Assembly (NCBI GenBank): GCA_013115125.1
Contig: JABANN010000048.1
Span: 1 to 64,000, forward strand
Reading direction: 5' to 3'
Source: Perkinsus olseni
Lineage: Eukaryota; Perkinsozoa; Perkinsida
DNA: 64,000 nt
A program made the translations under genes and the position numbers. Below, piece after piece: positions 22,003 to 32,742 of the stretch. The notes beneath the pieces are model-generated. The model was not told the origin of the DNA. It saw only the letters and a program-made list of their open reading frames with translations, and did no database searches. Position 1 is the stretch's first letter. Each line of letters begins with the position of its first letter.

Positions 22003-23687
22003 CTACTTTGCTCGAAGTGCAGTGGGGAGCCTTTTGTCATCGGGTCTCAACGGCAGCTGTCGAGGCTCTCCCAAGACGACGTGCCAGAGGAATTCGAAAA
22101 CGTAACAGTGAGACGATCGTTTGGGCCTTAAAAACAGAAACCCCGCGCAGTTCACTCGGCACCTTGCCCTACTTGGCCTCGGCAACGCACAGATCAGGAA
22201 TCGAGCCGTCAACCATCCTGAGCATGTGGCGATAGAAGGAGAGGCTCCGTGCTTGAATCCGCTCTCGTGAAACTATATACTGCGAGCAGCAATATGTGCC
22301 GAGAAGATCTGCTGGCATGCGAAAATCCAGGCTAGTGTTCCGGAAAAGAGCCTATGGCAAGGCTTACTATCGAGTCGTCGTGTATGAACCCACCATCTCA
22401 ACATCCCGCATACACGGCGTGTCTGTCATCACATGGCGATGGTAGTTCAAATGCAAAAATGGTACCTTAGCCAATGAGGTTCTAATACCGTTTCACGTAT
22501 TTTCTTCTTACTCGATATGTTCCCAAACCAATGGCCATCAACGGGAGCTGTAAGTAGGCTAGAAAAGCATGATTATGTGGATCTGCTTGCAGAAACACCT
22601 GAGGTATGAAAAAGCCCTCTTCCCCCGAGCAATTCAAACCGTATAGTCGTCAAGCTGGTGATATTCCTCAACGATGTAGCTCAAATAAGCTGAACACTCG
22701 TCTCCGCGAACATCACCGTCCCGCCGATCCAACACGGAGACACCGCGAGAGAATCTGTCATGCCAGCGGTTTCACTTCGAGACTAAATGGCAGTTAATAC
22801 CGCTGCGATATATTCGCTGGTATGTTGGACAAGGTTCCGCATTTTTCATAGACTAGCAGTCGAGAATTAGGCGGTATGTACCTATTTACCAGTGGTACCC
22901 CCGAGTACTGGCTGTGAGACGTAGCTTACGGTATTCGGTGAGGATTCGCTAGCCAGGTGAGAGGCTCTCGGCAATGACATATTATGAAAGTGGTAGTCGC
23001 CGCGTCATTTCCTTGACTCCCAGCCGCCAACTACACAAACCGTGCGCAAACGATGCCGAGTTTCCTCTCACTTCTCCCATACGCTCAGCCATATCCCGCA
23101 CTCGGTTCAGTGCCTGGTCGTACAGCCACGTAGTTCTGATATCCTCCAACCTGCCCGGCGACAATTCACCGTAGGCTGCCAGTGCTGGCTTGAGGAATCT
23201 TGGGAACGAGCACTTGCAATTGATTCCCTCATTGTACATACCGCTCCTCTACTTCTTCGACTCCTGTCGTGAATAATTCCGCTTCAGCTACGACCAGACT
23301 GAGGGACAGGATTAAGTGGAGAGGGACGCCCTTGACAACCAAATCTAGCCACCACAACAGCCTACTTGGCCATTGTCCACATTTCTGGACAGTCGTCGAC
23401 CAAGTGTTCGCGTTGGGCTTGAGGTAACTTCAGAATAAAGTAACTCTCTTTCAACACAGGTCTGCCGTTGCTGAGATACCTAACGGAAAGATCCGATGTC
23501 AACCCATTGAATTCGCATAGTACATGGTTTCCAATTTACTCTGAAATTGCCCCGATGAAAGAGTGTAGTTGTGAATGCATCCATGTTCTACCGTACACCA
23601 CTCGAATGAGTATAAGCTCTTACACCCTCTGTCAGTCGCAGTTGCGAGTCGAGCTAGCAACGGTATTGATAAAAGGCATAACAACAT
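22003..23687 (-). CDS. Secretory DUF3431/glycosyltransferase-like protein
   Basis: The gene is visible only after splicing. The N-terminus MLLCLLSIPLLARLATAT is a good signal peptide. Later exons read LKESYFILKLPQAQREHLVD, then LVVAEAELFTTGVEEVEERF joined to LKPALAAYGELSPGRLEDIR. The recognisable domain starts TTTFIICHCREPLTWL. It continues DECSAYLSYIVEEYHQLDDY joined to TVFLQADPHNHAFLAYLQ, then YCCSQYIVSRERIQARSLSF, and ends FEFLWHVVLGEPRQL with a TAG at 22003. The order 'xE-LxWL ... aYLxyIvexYxxLxdYTvFLQ-dP-xH ... SRERI-xR-xxFY ... E-xWH-xxGe' matches DUF3431 family proteins, which are predicted secretory-pathway glycosyltransferase-like enzymes. Introns are about 42-75 nt, but the one after the LANP exon is longer. 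Junctions in the first 200 bp are unresolved. Confidence 0.65.
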
Positions 23688-23887
23688 GAAGCACGCAACC
23701 TGTGATGGTTAAACACGCCGGCCGACGGAAAAGCGACACACTCTAGGGTCGAACCCGGCTCGGTCGGACCACCTCCCGCCGGGCCCATGTCAGTTTTGTA
23801 AGCGATGTGACGCAGCGTAGCCTACGCCGCGTAGGATATCTTTGTGCATTCCATAATTTGAAGAGTACTCGGCTTTCAGTTCAACTC
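23688..23887. promoter_or_regulatory. Shared divergent promoter region (inferred)
   Basis: 200 bp separate the ATG of the DUF3431-like gene (-) from the ATG of the coiled-coil/F-BAR gene (+). The stretch contains a GC-rich patch around 23750-23790. No motif is identified. Confidence 0.3.
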
Positions 23888-26800
23888 ATGGCAACCGCGA
23901 CCGGTCAACCAACTTCGGAAGGATCGTGGACGAGCAAGGAAGCGCTGCTAGCTCAGCTAGCGAGTTTGCAACGCGTTATACAACTTCAGGATGCTACTTG
24001 TCGGACTTAGGATCGATTTTCACCACCACTTCACTTGGTACAGTTCGCTCAGGTGAGAACAGATCTCCAGCCGACCTCTCGTGGCGACATGAAGCAGTGA
24101 AATTGAGCGTAGAAAAGCAAGCGATACAGGACGAGTGCCTGGAGATGGTGAAACAAACTCATGTAGCCTGGCTGAATTATAATCTGCTATATTTTACTTA
24201 TCCAGGCTCGCCACCAACATCAGTGTGAGATGGCGCGGTCTACTATTGCGGGCCTTATCCACTCGCACAGCAACGCGTGCATCAAAGAGTTCCATCAATC
24301 CACAAGTGGAGCCTTGGACCGCTTGTGGCATCGATTATCAGCCGTTGAGATGGCACACAGCCGCGCAAGTGGTGAAATAATGTAGCGCTGTGCAGGAGGG
24401 GGATGGTTGTCCTCGATGGGTCTCAATATGAGGTACTATCAGGAGAGAACTCGGGAACATGTTGTGAAGGTGGAGTCGAAATTGATAGAGCTTGCAGAAG
24501 AGAGCGACGATGCTCAAAGAAGACTCAAGGTGTCTCAGAGGGAAGCAAAAGCCCTGGCCAAGGAGAATGACAGGTGAGATTCTCACAGCCAGAGGCTTCT
24601 CATGCATCAACGAACAGGCTCACCAAGATGGTCGCTCAAATGCACGCAGCAATAGTCGAGTCTCGGGCCTCGCTCGAGTCGTGTGAGAGACGCGCCTTCG
24701 CCGCTGAGAGTTTGGCTGCGAAGCTGGCAGGAGACCGAACTGGTAGCGACAAGCTGACACACACTGATGTATCAAGCTCCATGAGAGACGCGACTCCGAG
24801 GGCTGACTCACCCCCTGAGAGAGCTGCCGTTGAAACGAGCAATGGAGATGATCATGAGGCTTTGAGCTGTGTAGTTGGCTCCGACAAACACAGTGGGAGC
24901 ACCATAGCTAGACTGATAAGTGAACTGAGAGAACTCGAAGGTGAAGCTCGGTCGCTCCTGGCCAGTCAAGAATTGGATGTTACGGAGCTTGTACAACAGC
25001 GTAAGACTAATTAACCCCTCAATTGGATTCAATCATGGGCTGTTTCGCGGGATTGCTTCTGTTGTGTTAAGTTAGTTAAAGTAGCAAGCGGAAGTGTAGT
25101 TTTTACACTCTATGACTTCGCCTGATACGGATGTACCGGTATCTCTCAGCAAAGAGTCTCGGCTCCTGTCGGCAGCATCAGCCTCGCTATCCCCGATGCC
25201 CGAACATATCCGAGAACTGGAGTCTCGGAGACTCGAGGTCAGTGGGCGCCCTAGATGCTTGAGCAAAGCATTATGTGACATGTCCTTCATGGGGTTCAGG
25301 GACTAGCTTCACTCCGAGAGTGGGAAACGGAACGGGAAATCTCGGCAATATCGTGGTCTGGAAGGGTCGAGGAGATACGTAATACGATAAGCTGCCGATG
25401 GGTATCGAGGCAGTGCAGCTTGGTGGCCTAGGTATACAACTTGGGAAGATCATGGAGAACGGGATAAAAGAAACTCATGGTGCTTGTGTTTTCCTTGAGA
25501 ACCGAATCGAGATTGATCTGAAATACGCCCAGGCCCTAGAGGTAATTCATGAGCTCTATCGTCATACGACGATCTCTCGGGCGGTACTTTCGTTTGTCAG
25601 GCTCTTCCGGATGAGCCCAGCAACTGGAATGAGTACTCGGGACGAACCGGAAAGCTGTTGCATGATTTTAATGAAGCGACACAAACGACTCTCATCGACA
25701 AGGGCCTGAAAGAAGTAGAGGTTGAATATAAAGGAAGAATGGTGATAAACCGGGCAGTTGCTATTGCAGACTCTAGCAATATGACCGCTCCTTTGATTGG
25801 GTAGGGAATTCAGAGTATTTTAGGAAGAAATTTTGAGGAGTCTTGATGGCGTTGTCGAGGAGTGCCAATCGGCTGAAGAGGCTGTAGCCGAGGCATGGAA
25901 GCAGCATGAGGGACTCTTCATGTCGCGCTTCACACATGGTGCTGGAGCCAGTGCAACTGATCGGTGGTCCAGTGAGCGGAACTACAGGGAGGCTGTCAGT
26001 GCAGCAGCACAGCGGAGGAGTATGGTCGAGGGTTATCTCGTCTCGTCAGTGGCCATAGCAAACAAAGCTGAGGCGTGGCGTGAACAGGTATTAGCTATTC
26101 GGGAGTGTCGGAGAGTCATGCGCGTTATCAGAATTGCTGGCTCAGAACACCACCTCGGTCGTGCGACATTGGCTTACCAAGCAGTATCAACTCTGGTTGC
26201 ACGTCAGTTCTGCAGCGCAAGATCAGCAACGAGTTCTCACCGAGGAACTCACTGAAGCCGCTTTGTCTGCGACAGGTAGTCCTCATTCCTGTGGTCCCCT
26301 ACTGGTGGCAGGTTCTGTCCCGCATCAGGTCAGGTTGATTCGGTAGCTGCATTGAGGATATCTCCGACGAGAAAAGACTCTATCCTGGCATCTCCTCGCG
26401 CGGAGGATTCGACTCGAGAGAAATCTGTGATTGCTACCAGCCCGGAGATGGTTTGCTTGATGCGGATGCTCGGGCCTGCTCCGCCGCCGAGGAGCACAAC
26501 CACGGAAGAGTCTAGGGAAAGATGTATTAATGTGCTACCCTGGGGTTTAACCTGTAGTCGGCCTTCTTGTTTAGCGGCTGAACCTCGTAAAGCCGGGATC
26601 ACGGCTTCGAAAGAGGTAGCCGATAATGATATTACCGAGACATCGCTGATTCATCGGCCCTTTTTCCATAATCTGCGTGAAGATTCTCGAAGGGCCGGAG
26701 GCCGCGATACTTGCCCGCGAACGGGCCTTGTCATACACTCGGCTATAGTCTCAGCGGCACCTAGTAAGATGGGGTACTGCAGTATCACGCTGTCTCTCCT

Positions 26801-27355
26801 ACGTGTAATTGTGAAGGTTCAAAAAGCGGCGGATGGTTCAGCGGTGGGCCAAAATGGACGACACAGGAGGTGACGGTGACGGCTGATGCCTATATCTACT
26901 TACAAGCCGAGCACCAGGATGATGCAAAGTTCGAACAGTTCCAATTTTGTCTTCAATGCATGCGCACTACTGTTAGGCCGATGACGGCGTTGTTGACGCA
27001 GTCTACGGTCACCCTCGCCTCTGAAGGAGACTCGGAGATCCTCACGATCAAACCTGTGAAGCAGTCAGGAATGTTCACTTCGGCTCCGAAATCGCTTCAG
27101 TTGAAGTACGTGTCGGGTAACAGTAATGAAGATTGCCAGCATTTCATTGTCTTTAGGTTACCCCTGGATGGACAGCATCTTGGCGGGCGATGGCTAGAGT
27201 TGCTCCACCGCGTACAGTGTCAGGCGAGGAACCGAGAAGAACTGCTTGCGGCTACTGTTGGTCGGAAGTCTTCCAAATCACATCGAGATAGTAATCACCG
27301 AAGTAGCGATGATGGTAACATGGAAGCGCCAGATCACCAGCAGAACAAGGCCTAG
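23888..27355 (+). CDS. Coiled-coil protein with F-BAR domain
   Basis: The N-terminal half starts MATATGQPTSEG and is long coiled coil (ERTREHVVKVESKLIELAEE and AIVESRASLESCERRAFAAE). It ends LREWETEREISAISWSGRVE. A 36-nt intron (GTAATACG...GAGGCAG) joins it in frame to the F-BAR start: LGGLGIQLGKIMENGIKETH, then GACVFLENRIEIDLKYAQAL. F-BAR helices continue through KGLKEVEVEYKGRM, EEILRSLDGVVEECQSAEEA and VVRHWLTKQYQLWLHVSSAA. After a Ser/Pro-rich linker, a beta-rich end (VTLASEGDSEILTIKPVKQS...) may be PH-like. F-BAR proteins bend membranes and link them to actin in endocytosis. An alternative is two genes, with F-BAR starting at an ATG at 25398. The stop at 27353-27355 is followed in frame by about 38 open codons. 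Confidence 0.75.
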
Positions 27356-27549
27356 CCGCCGCAGGCTGTGTTCAGTGAATGCGAGGGGCAGGGTTCTCAG
27401 CCTTTCTTTGGAAATCCTGGACTTGAGCATTGCTTGTTTGAGATCAAGGACGATGAGAATATCATCGTGAGATAACTAGATAAGCAGTTGTTCTGATTGT
27501 GCATACTTATATTGCGAACGCTTAGTGTGTCTTCTGCTCATTTACGGTG

Positions 27550-27956
27550 TCAGCAATCGTTGCTCTGCTGCTTCTGTTCTCCGTTGGATGCTACTGGATG
27601 GAGTTGACTGTTTTCAATGGGCCCTACTCATCGTGAGCGGAGGCTCCGATCCGTGGCAATTGAAGAGCGAGTTGGTCCCGTTTCCTGGGAGGTCCCGGTG
27701 CTTAAGTTCTTGTTTTCTGCCTTAGAGATGTTCCACCACGATGCTAGTGCGAACTTATGCTTCCTGCTACTATCCGTTAACAGGGGCCATCGTCCGATAC
27801 TTCTTCGTAGACACTCTTGGGGAGAAGGGCTTTCGTAGTCGGTCGATCGATGTGAACTTGATTCGTGGCACACCCAGACTGGCGCGAAAACTAGATACAC
27901 GCCCCGATCTGGTGTGGCGTAGTGCTGCCGATGGCCTATGTGTCAAGGACAAGTAA
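27550..27956 (+). CDS. Possible small single-pass membrane protein
   Basis: A plus-strand frame carries a clear hydrophobic segment (TVSAIVALLLLFSVGCYWME) followed by LTVFNGPYSS. A second frame downstream ends DTLGEKGFRSRSIDVNLIRG...DGLCVKDK at a TAA near 27956. The two look like exons of one short gene but the junction is not resolved and there is no start codon in view. No family recognised. The remaining ~350 bp to the ankyrin gene include the inverted repeat listed next and an open frame around 28100-28200. Confidence 0.25.
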
Positions 27957-27997
27957 AGCATGCGGAAAGCACGCAGGAGCGAACGGAGACCCACACT

Positions 27998-28047
27998 CAT
28001 GTAGATTACATGAGTTACATGATTAATGATGATTACATGATGTAATC
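27998..28047. repeat. Cluster of TTACATGA-type inverted repeats
   Basis: Within 50 bp there are two palindromes. CATGTA-GAT-TACATG lies at 27998-28012. GATTACAT-G-ATGTAATC, perfect with a 1-nt loop, lies at 28031-28047. The core TTACATGA recurs three times. The site is intergenic, upstream of the ankyrin gene. It could be a binding site for a dimeric protein or a small hairpin. Confidence 0.6.
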
Positions 28048-28309
28048 TGTGCGTAGGACTGGAAGGAACTTCTTGTGTAATCGTATTAAAAACACGGCGG
28101 GCCCCTCAGACACTGCTCCGCATGGAGGCACGGTGGATTGTTACCTACGTACTGCTTCTGATGCATCTGTCCTCTGGTCTAAAAAGAAAGAATCCTCTCA
28201 AGGGATTTCCGGGTGTACTTGAGCATCGTATTCGTCTTCCTCACACCACGCGCTGTGTTCGGTGGATGACTCAACGCGTGCCAGCCCTTGATTTATTGAT
28301 TCTTTGGTT

Positions 28310-31300
28310 ATGGGACTGCTCATCGCGAAGCAGGAGGCAGAACGCCTGGACGTCGAGACGTCGCACAACAAGGCCATGGAGTTCATTCAGATACATCGAC
28401 CAGACTACCTTGGTACGAGCTCGGTCGGTCATCTGCGACTGGTCCTGTTATTGGCAAGTCCTGACTAGTCCTCTATATAAGTGTGTCTCGTGACAGGCAA
28501 TGGGGAGGTGCTTGGTTTAGAAATAGGACCCAGTAAAAGGAAGGGTAGAAAAGGGGCTGGTGGGCTATTCGACATAAGTGCGGATTCGACACCGTCTGAA
28601 TCGGACAGAGGTGAGCTCCTCGCGACGCCACTGGTTCCTCGTGATCTGAGCTATCTACAAATTGCTTAGGTGAAGAAAACGAGGATGATCAAGCCAACGG
28701 TGCGTTTATCAATGCTTGTAAAAAAGGCCGTTACTGGCAAGTTGAGGTGGTGACTGTGTCGATGTCTCGAGCAGCTCCGCTCATCGAAGGCTAGCTGTCC
28801 TTCGCAGTTCCTGGCTCTACGCAACATAGATTTCATCGACACCAGGGACACTCAAGGTTGCACGGGATTATACCGTGCTGCGGAGATGGGTCACGAAAGA
28901 GTCGTCAAGACTCTGGTCAACCGGCATCACGCCTCGGTAGTGGAGCAAATGAGGTGTCCGTAAGCAGTCGGTCGATTTCCATCCATATCTATGGTATTGT
29001 TTGTGTAGTCCAGGGCATCCTTGGGTCGCATTGTGCGCCGCTCTGCTCGCCACGCCAATGAGCAATATGCGAGCAATATCGTCCCAACGTGCTGTGGCAT
29101 CAGGTTGACCTGGCGAACAAGTTCGGGTGGACACCTTTGTTAGCGGCTGTGTTCCACGGGCATGTCCGAGTAATTGAGTCTCTGTTGAAGGCGGGCGCGA
29201 GCGTCGGGCGTAATCCCTGGCTGAGTTCGTACCGTATGTCTATCATTTTATTACCTAGTCAGGTGAGGATCTCTATGGTTGTGGAGTTTTGCATTTCGCT
29301 AGTTCAAGCCCCAAACTTTACATTACAGACTTCGTCAGCCGTAGGGATCGAGCCAAACGGAGAAAGGTTGCAGTTGATACTGATAGATTCCTTTGAGGTG
29401 GTATCAGGTTCGCCAACGCGAGTACGCTAGGCATCTGATGTTCGTCTCCATGAAACAAGCAACACAAAAAGTAGGCTTTAAGCAGTATACGTCTCGCTGC
29501 TATTGTCGCTCGAGATTGCGGCGCTCCCGTCTTGCAGGCGGCAGACGCAGATGCTGAAGCTAAGGCTCGGCTGCCGAAGAAGCGCCGGGGACGATGGACC
29601 AAAGCAGCCATTCACAAAGTGAGGCTTATTTACGTCACTGGCGCAGCGAGTGCGCAGGTTCAAGAGATCCGGGAGAGGATTATTCTTGGTGATGATGCGG
29701 GTACAAGCATTGGAGCCAAGGATGGCCACTTGAACCAGCTACGTGACCTGGCGGTACGGCCTCAGGGGACTCGACCTCAGAGCTCATGCTCGCCATTTCG
29801 TTCAGGAGAGGGAGAAGCAGAGAACGCAATCCCAAGGCGCCGGATCGCGCCGTTCGGGGCCGTCATCTTCGAACTCTCGCCCAGAGACGGCGGAAGTAGA
29901 GCGCTCGATTCCGAAGTTTGCAGACCTCTAATCTTGCCAGACACCTCTGCATGATCTCTTTGCTGATATGGCAAATTTATCTACAGAACAACAAGCCCGG
30001 CAGCTATGGGTCTATTACCCTAACAGGATAGAACTCATCGTGGTTGACAGGCTCATTACACTAGGGAGGTTCGGTCGCCGGTAATACGGTACAGTATACT
30101 ACTGCAAGAGTATGATGATCGCCTTTCATCACACCTCAGGCAGAAGGTATCGAAGAGAGACTTCATCGATAAAGTAGACAAGAAAGGCAGAACTCCGCTC
30201 TCTTACGCGGCCACCTATGGGCACGAGTAAGCTTCGTGGCATGGTGGCCTACCGGAAGCATCCCTTCGTAACCCGTTTCCTTCCAGCACTCCCCTCCGCA
30301 GGTATATCGCGTCTAGATTGCTGTATGAAGGTGCACAAATAGACTCGATGGACCGACAAGGGAGAACTCCGCTCATGCATGCTGTTTCGAATCAGCATCT
30401 TGGAGTGAGTACAGAACTCATAGTAGTACGATAGTTGTTGCTTATTGGCACCTATGTGGATGTGGACCTTGGATAGAGGGTCAAGTTCCACCTCTCGAGT
30501 GACAGGTTGTTGAGGTCCTGTTGAACAGCAAGGCCGATGTCAACGCGAGCGACATCACCTTCAAGTCGCCCTTGCACCTAGCTCTGGAGACTAAGAACTC
30601 CACCATGGTATTACCTGGTATTACTTGAATACTGTGATATGAGTGTGTGCAGGCTGAGGTACTCCTTTCTTACGGTGCCGATGTCAATGCATTTGATGCA
30701 TCTGGTAAAACTCCGCTGATGATCGCCATGGACCAGAAGGCGAGCGCACTGTTCAATCAGGTGAGGAGGTGGGCAACTTGGATTGTATCATTCGGCGTGA
30801 GGCAGGTCTTGCTCTATAATCCAAGCCTAGACGCTCTTGATGAGAGAGGATGGAATGTCCTCATTTATGCAGTGAGGAGTAACTTGCTGGAAGCTCTTTC
30901 ACCTGTCTTCAAACGTCTGTCCCAAGAAGAGATAAAATCAGTCACTCGGTAAGCAAATTGCAAGAAGGCCGGATCATCGCCACGCTTTGTGGCTGTAGGT
31001 GGCAAGACCCCAGAGGTTATGTTGCTCTTCACCATGCCGTCGAGATGGGCAAGCTCGAGGAAGTTAACACGCTGCGGAACATGGATCCGGAGACGGTGAG
31101 TGTGCTCGCTGAGCGAACTTCGAAGTTCGCCGAAGTTCGGACTTCTCGAGCGAACTTCGCTCGAGATTGAATATGACGATTTCATGGGTCACAGGTTCTA
31201 CTAACTGACTGCTTGGGCAACACCCCGCTCCATGTGGCAGCTATTTGTGGGAATATGGAGATTCTTAATTCTCTCGCTACTCACGTTGATGATTTGGACA

Positions 31301-32512
31301 TCCAGAATAGCATGGGTGGGTCCTTCTTGTACTGTGAACCACGAAGACTTACCAGGTGAGAGTCCTCTTCAATGTGCGGCTCATAGCGGCCACATAGCAT
31401 GTGTGGTCGCCCTACTCTCACCCCAGCGTCACTTACTCCCAGCCAATGCTGATCATATAGACTCTCGAGGTAGAGGGCGCTGGAAAGGTTGCATTGTCAG
31501 CCGACGCGGGATTGGAGTTCTCTCGTAGGCAAGACACTCCTCATGCATGCTTGCAACAGCGGAAGCACAGCCTTAGTACGTATGATACTTCTGAATGCAT
31601 CCTCGACCAATAGGAACGTCGCCTTTGGACAGGCTAAGGTACTCGGAGGCATTCTATGAGAATTTCCCTCTACTTCTGTAACGGTAGGTGAATGCGCAAG
31701 ACGCTAAGGGTGTCACAGCACTCATGGTTGCTTGCATGGAGGGCTCCTGGGCTCTCATTTCTCCACTCGCCCTTGCTGGTGCCAATATATTGTCTACCGT
31801 AATGGCGCCGTTCTCGACCGTAACTGTAACTTGAATTTGGATCAGGACAACGATGGATGGGCAGCACTACACTTCGCCTGTGATGCCGGTGAAGTATTGT
31901 GTGCATCATCTGTTCTGGACTTGGGTGAAGCGCTCACCGGCCGAAGACATGGATCTACATTGCGAGGCCGTAGGTGCTGAAGGCAGTGATTTTATCTAAA
32001 GCTCGCTCGGTCGGCAGTTCCCTTGTGTATCGATGCGGTACTTAACCAGAGGGATAAGCAGGGATGGACTCCCCTGATGCATGCCGCTTCTAAAGGATAC
32101 ATAGACTGCGTGCAGGTCAGCCAGCGGCCGGAATCCTCAATGGCTATCGTTTCTTCAGATGCTCCTCGACCGTAGGGCTGATGTTAACGTAAAAGCGTAC
32201 AGTGGGCATAATGCCCTGGCTATCGCCAAGTCATCTCACCACGATGTTGTTATCGAGGCTCTTGTGGACACTATCCGCTGCAGGTAATGACTCGGTGGTG
32301 TTAAGGATGCCGGCATCGGCTATCAACTCTGCATGCTCAGGTCGGGAGAGCTAGTAACGGGTGGCGCAATCTGTCGCGGTGTTCGCTCGCCAGACTCCCG
32401 GGAAAAGGATGGGGTACAGAAGGTTCTGAGGCTGGGCAGACGCAGTGCCTTCACGGGCGAAGATACTATCGAGGAACCTTGCAGATACCCAACGCCTACG
32501 GGCATTTCATGA
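28310..32512 (+). CDS. Large ankyrin-repeat protein, many exons
   Basis: The first secure exon starts MGLLIAKQEAERLDVETSHN; upstream exons are possible. A charged linker (GPSKRKGRKGAGGLFDISAD) precedes the repeats. Ankyrin units: GAFINACKKGRYWQ; GLYRAAEMGHERVVKTLVNR; FGWTPLLAAVFHGHVRVIES (LLKAGASV); QGRTPLMHAVSNQHLG; VVEVLLNSKADVNASD; FKSPLHLALETKNSTM; AEVLLSYGADVNAFDASGKT (PLMIAMDQ); GYVALHHAVEMGKLEE; GNTPLHVAA; GESPLQCAAHSGHIACVVAL; GVTALMVACMEGSWALISPL; DGWAALHFACDAGEV; QGWTPLMHAASKGYIDCV; MLLDRRADVNVKAYSGHNAL. About fourteen or more repeats act as a protein-interaction solenoid. The C-terminus after the repeats is KVLRLGRRSAFTGEDTIEEP...TGIS, TGA at 32510-32512. No catalytic domain is visible, so the partner is unknown. 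Confidence 0.85.
31113..31165. repeat. Two perfect palindromes inside an intron
   Basis: An 18-bp perfect palindrome (GCGAACTTCGAAGTTCGC, 31113-31130) is followed by an inverted repeat with 10-bp arms and a 1-nt loop (31145-31165, arms CTCGAGCGAA/TTCGCTCGAG). Both lie in the 99-nt intron 31096-31194 of the ankyrin gene, which is about twice the usual intron length here. Confidence 0.8.
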
Positions 32513-32742
32513 TAACTATCCTACAGGCATGTGACCTTTTTGTTGAAGGAATATCCGGTGATCGTCTCAACGTGTACGATGAGCGGATTGCATAAGTTAC
32601 CTTGAATCAGCTGCTGCATATCAGGTATGCATGTATGCTATTCTGCCCTTCTCGTGCTGGTGGGATAAGCATCGCTACTACCAGTTGCTGCGTCAAACCT
32701 TACGGCGGGGCCAACTCGCATTCCCGACAGCACCCGTCTATT

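Noticed and set aside
23740-23770. tRNA B-box-like sequence GGGTTCGACCC on the minus strand
   Set aside because: The T-stem does not pair (CCGGG against CTAGA) and no A box or acceptor stem is found at the right distance.
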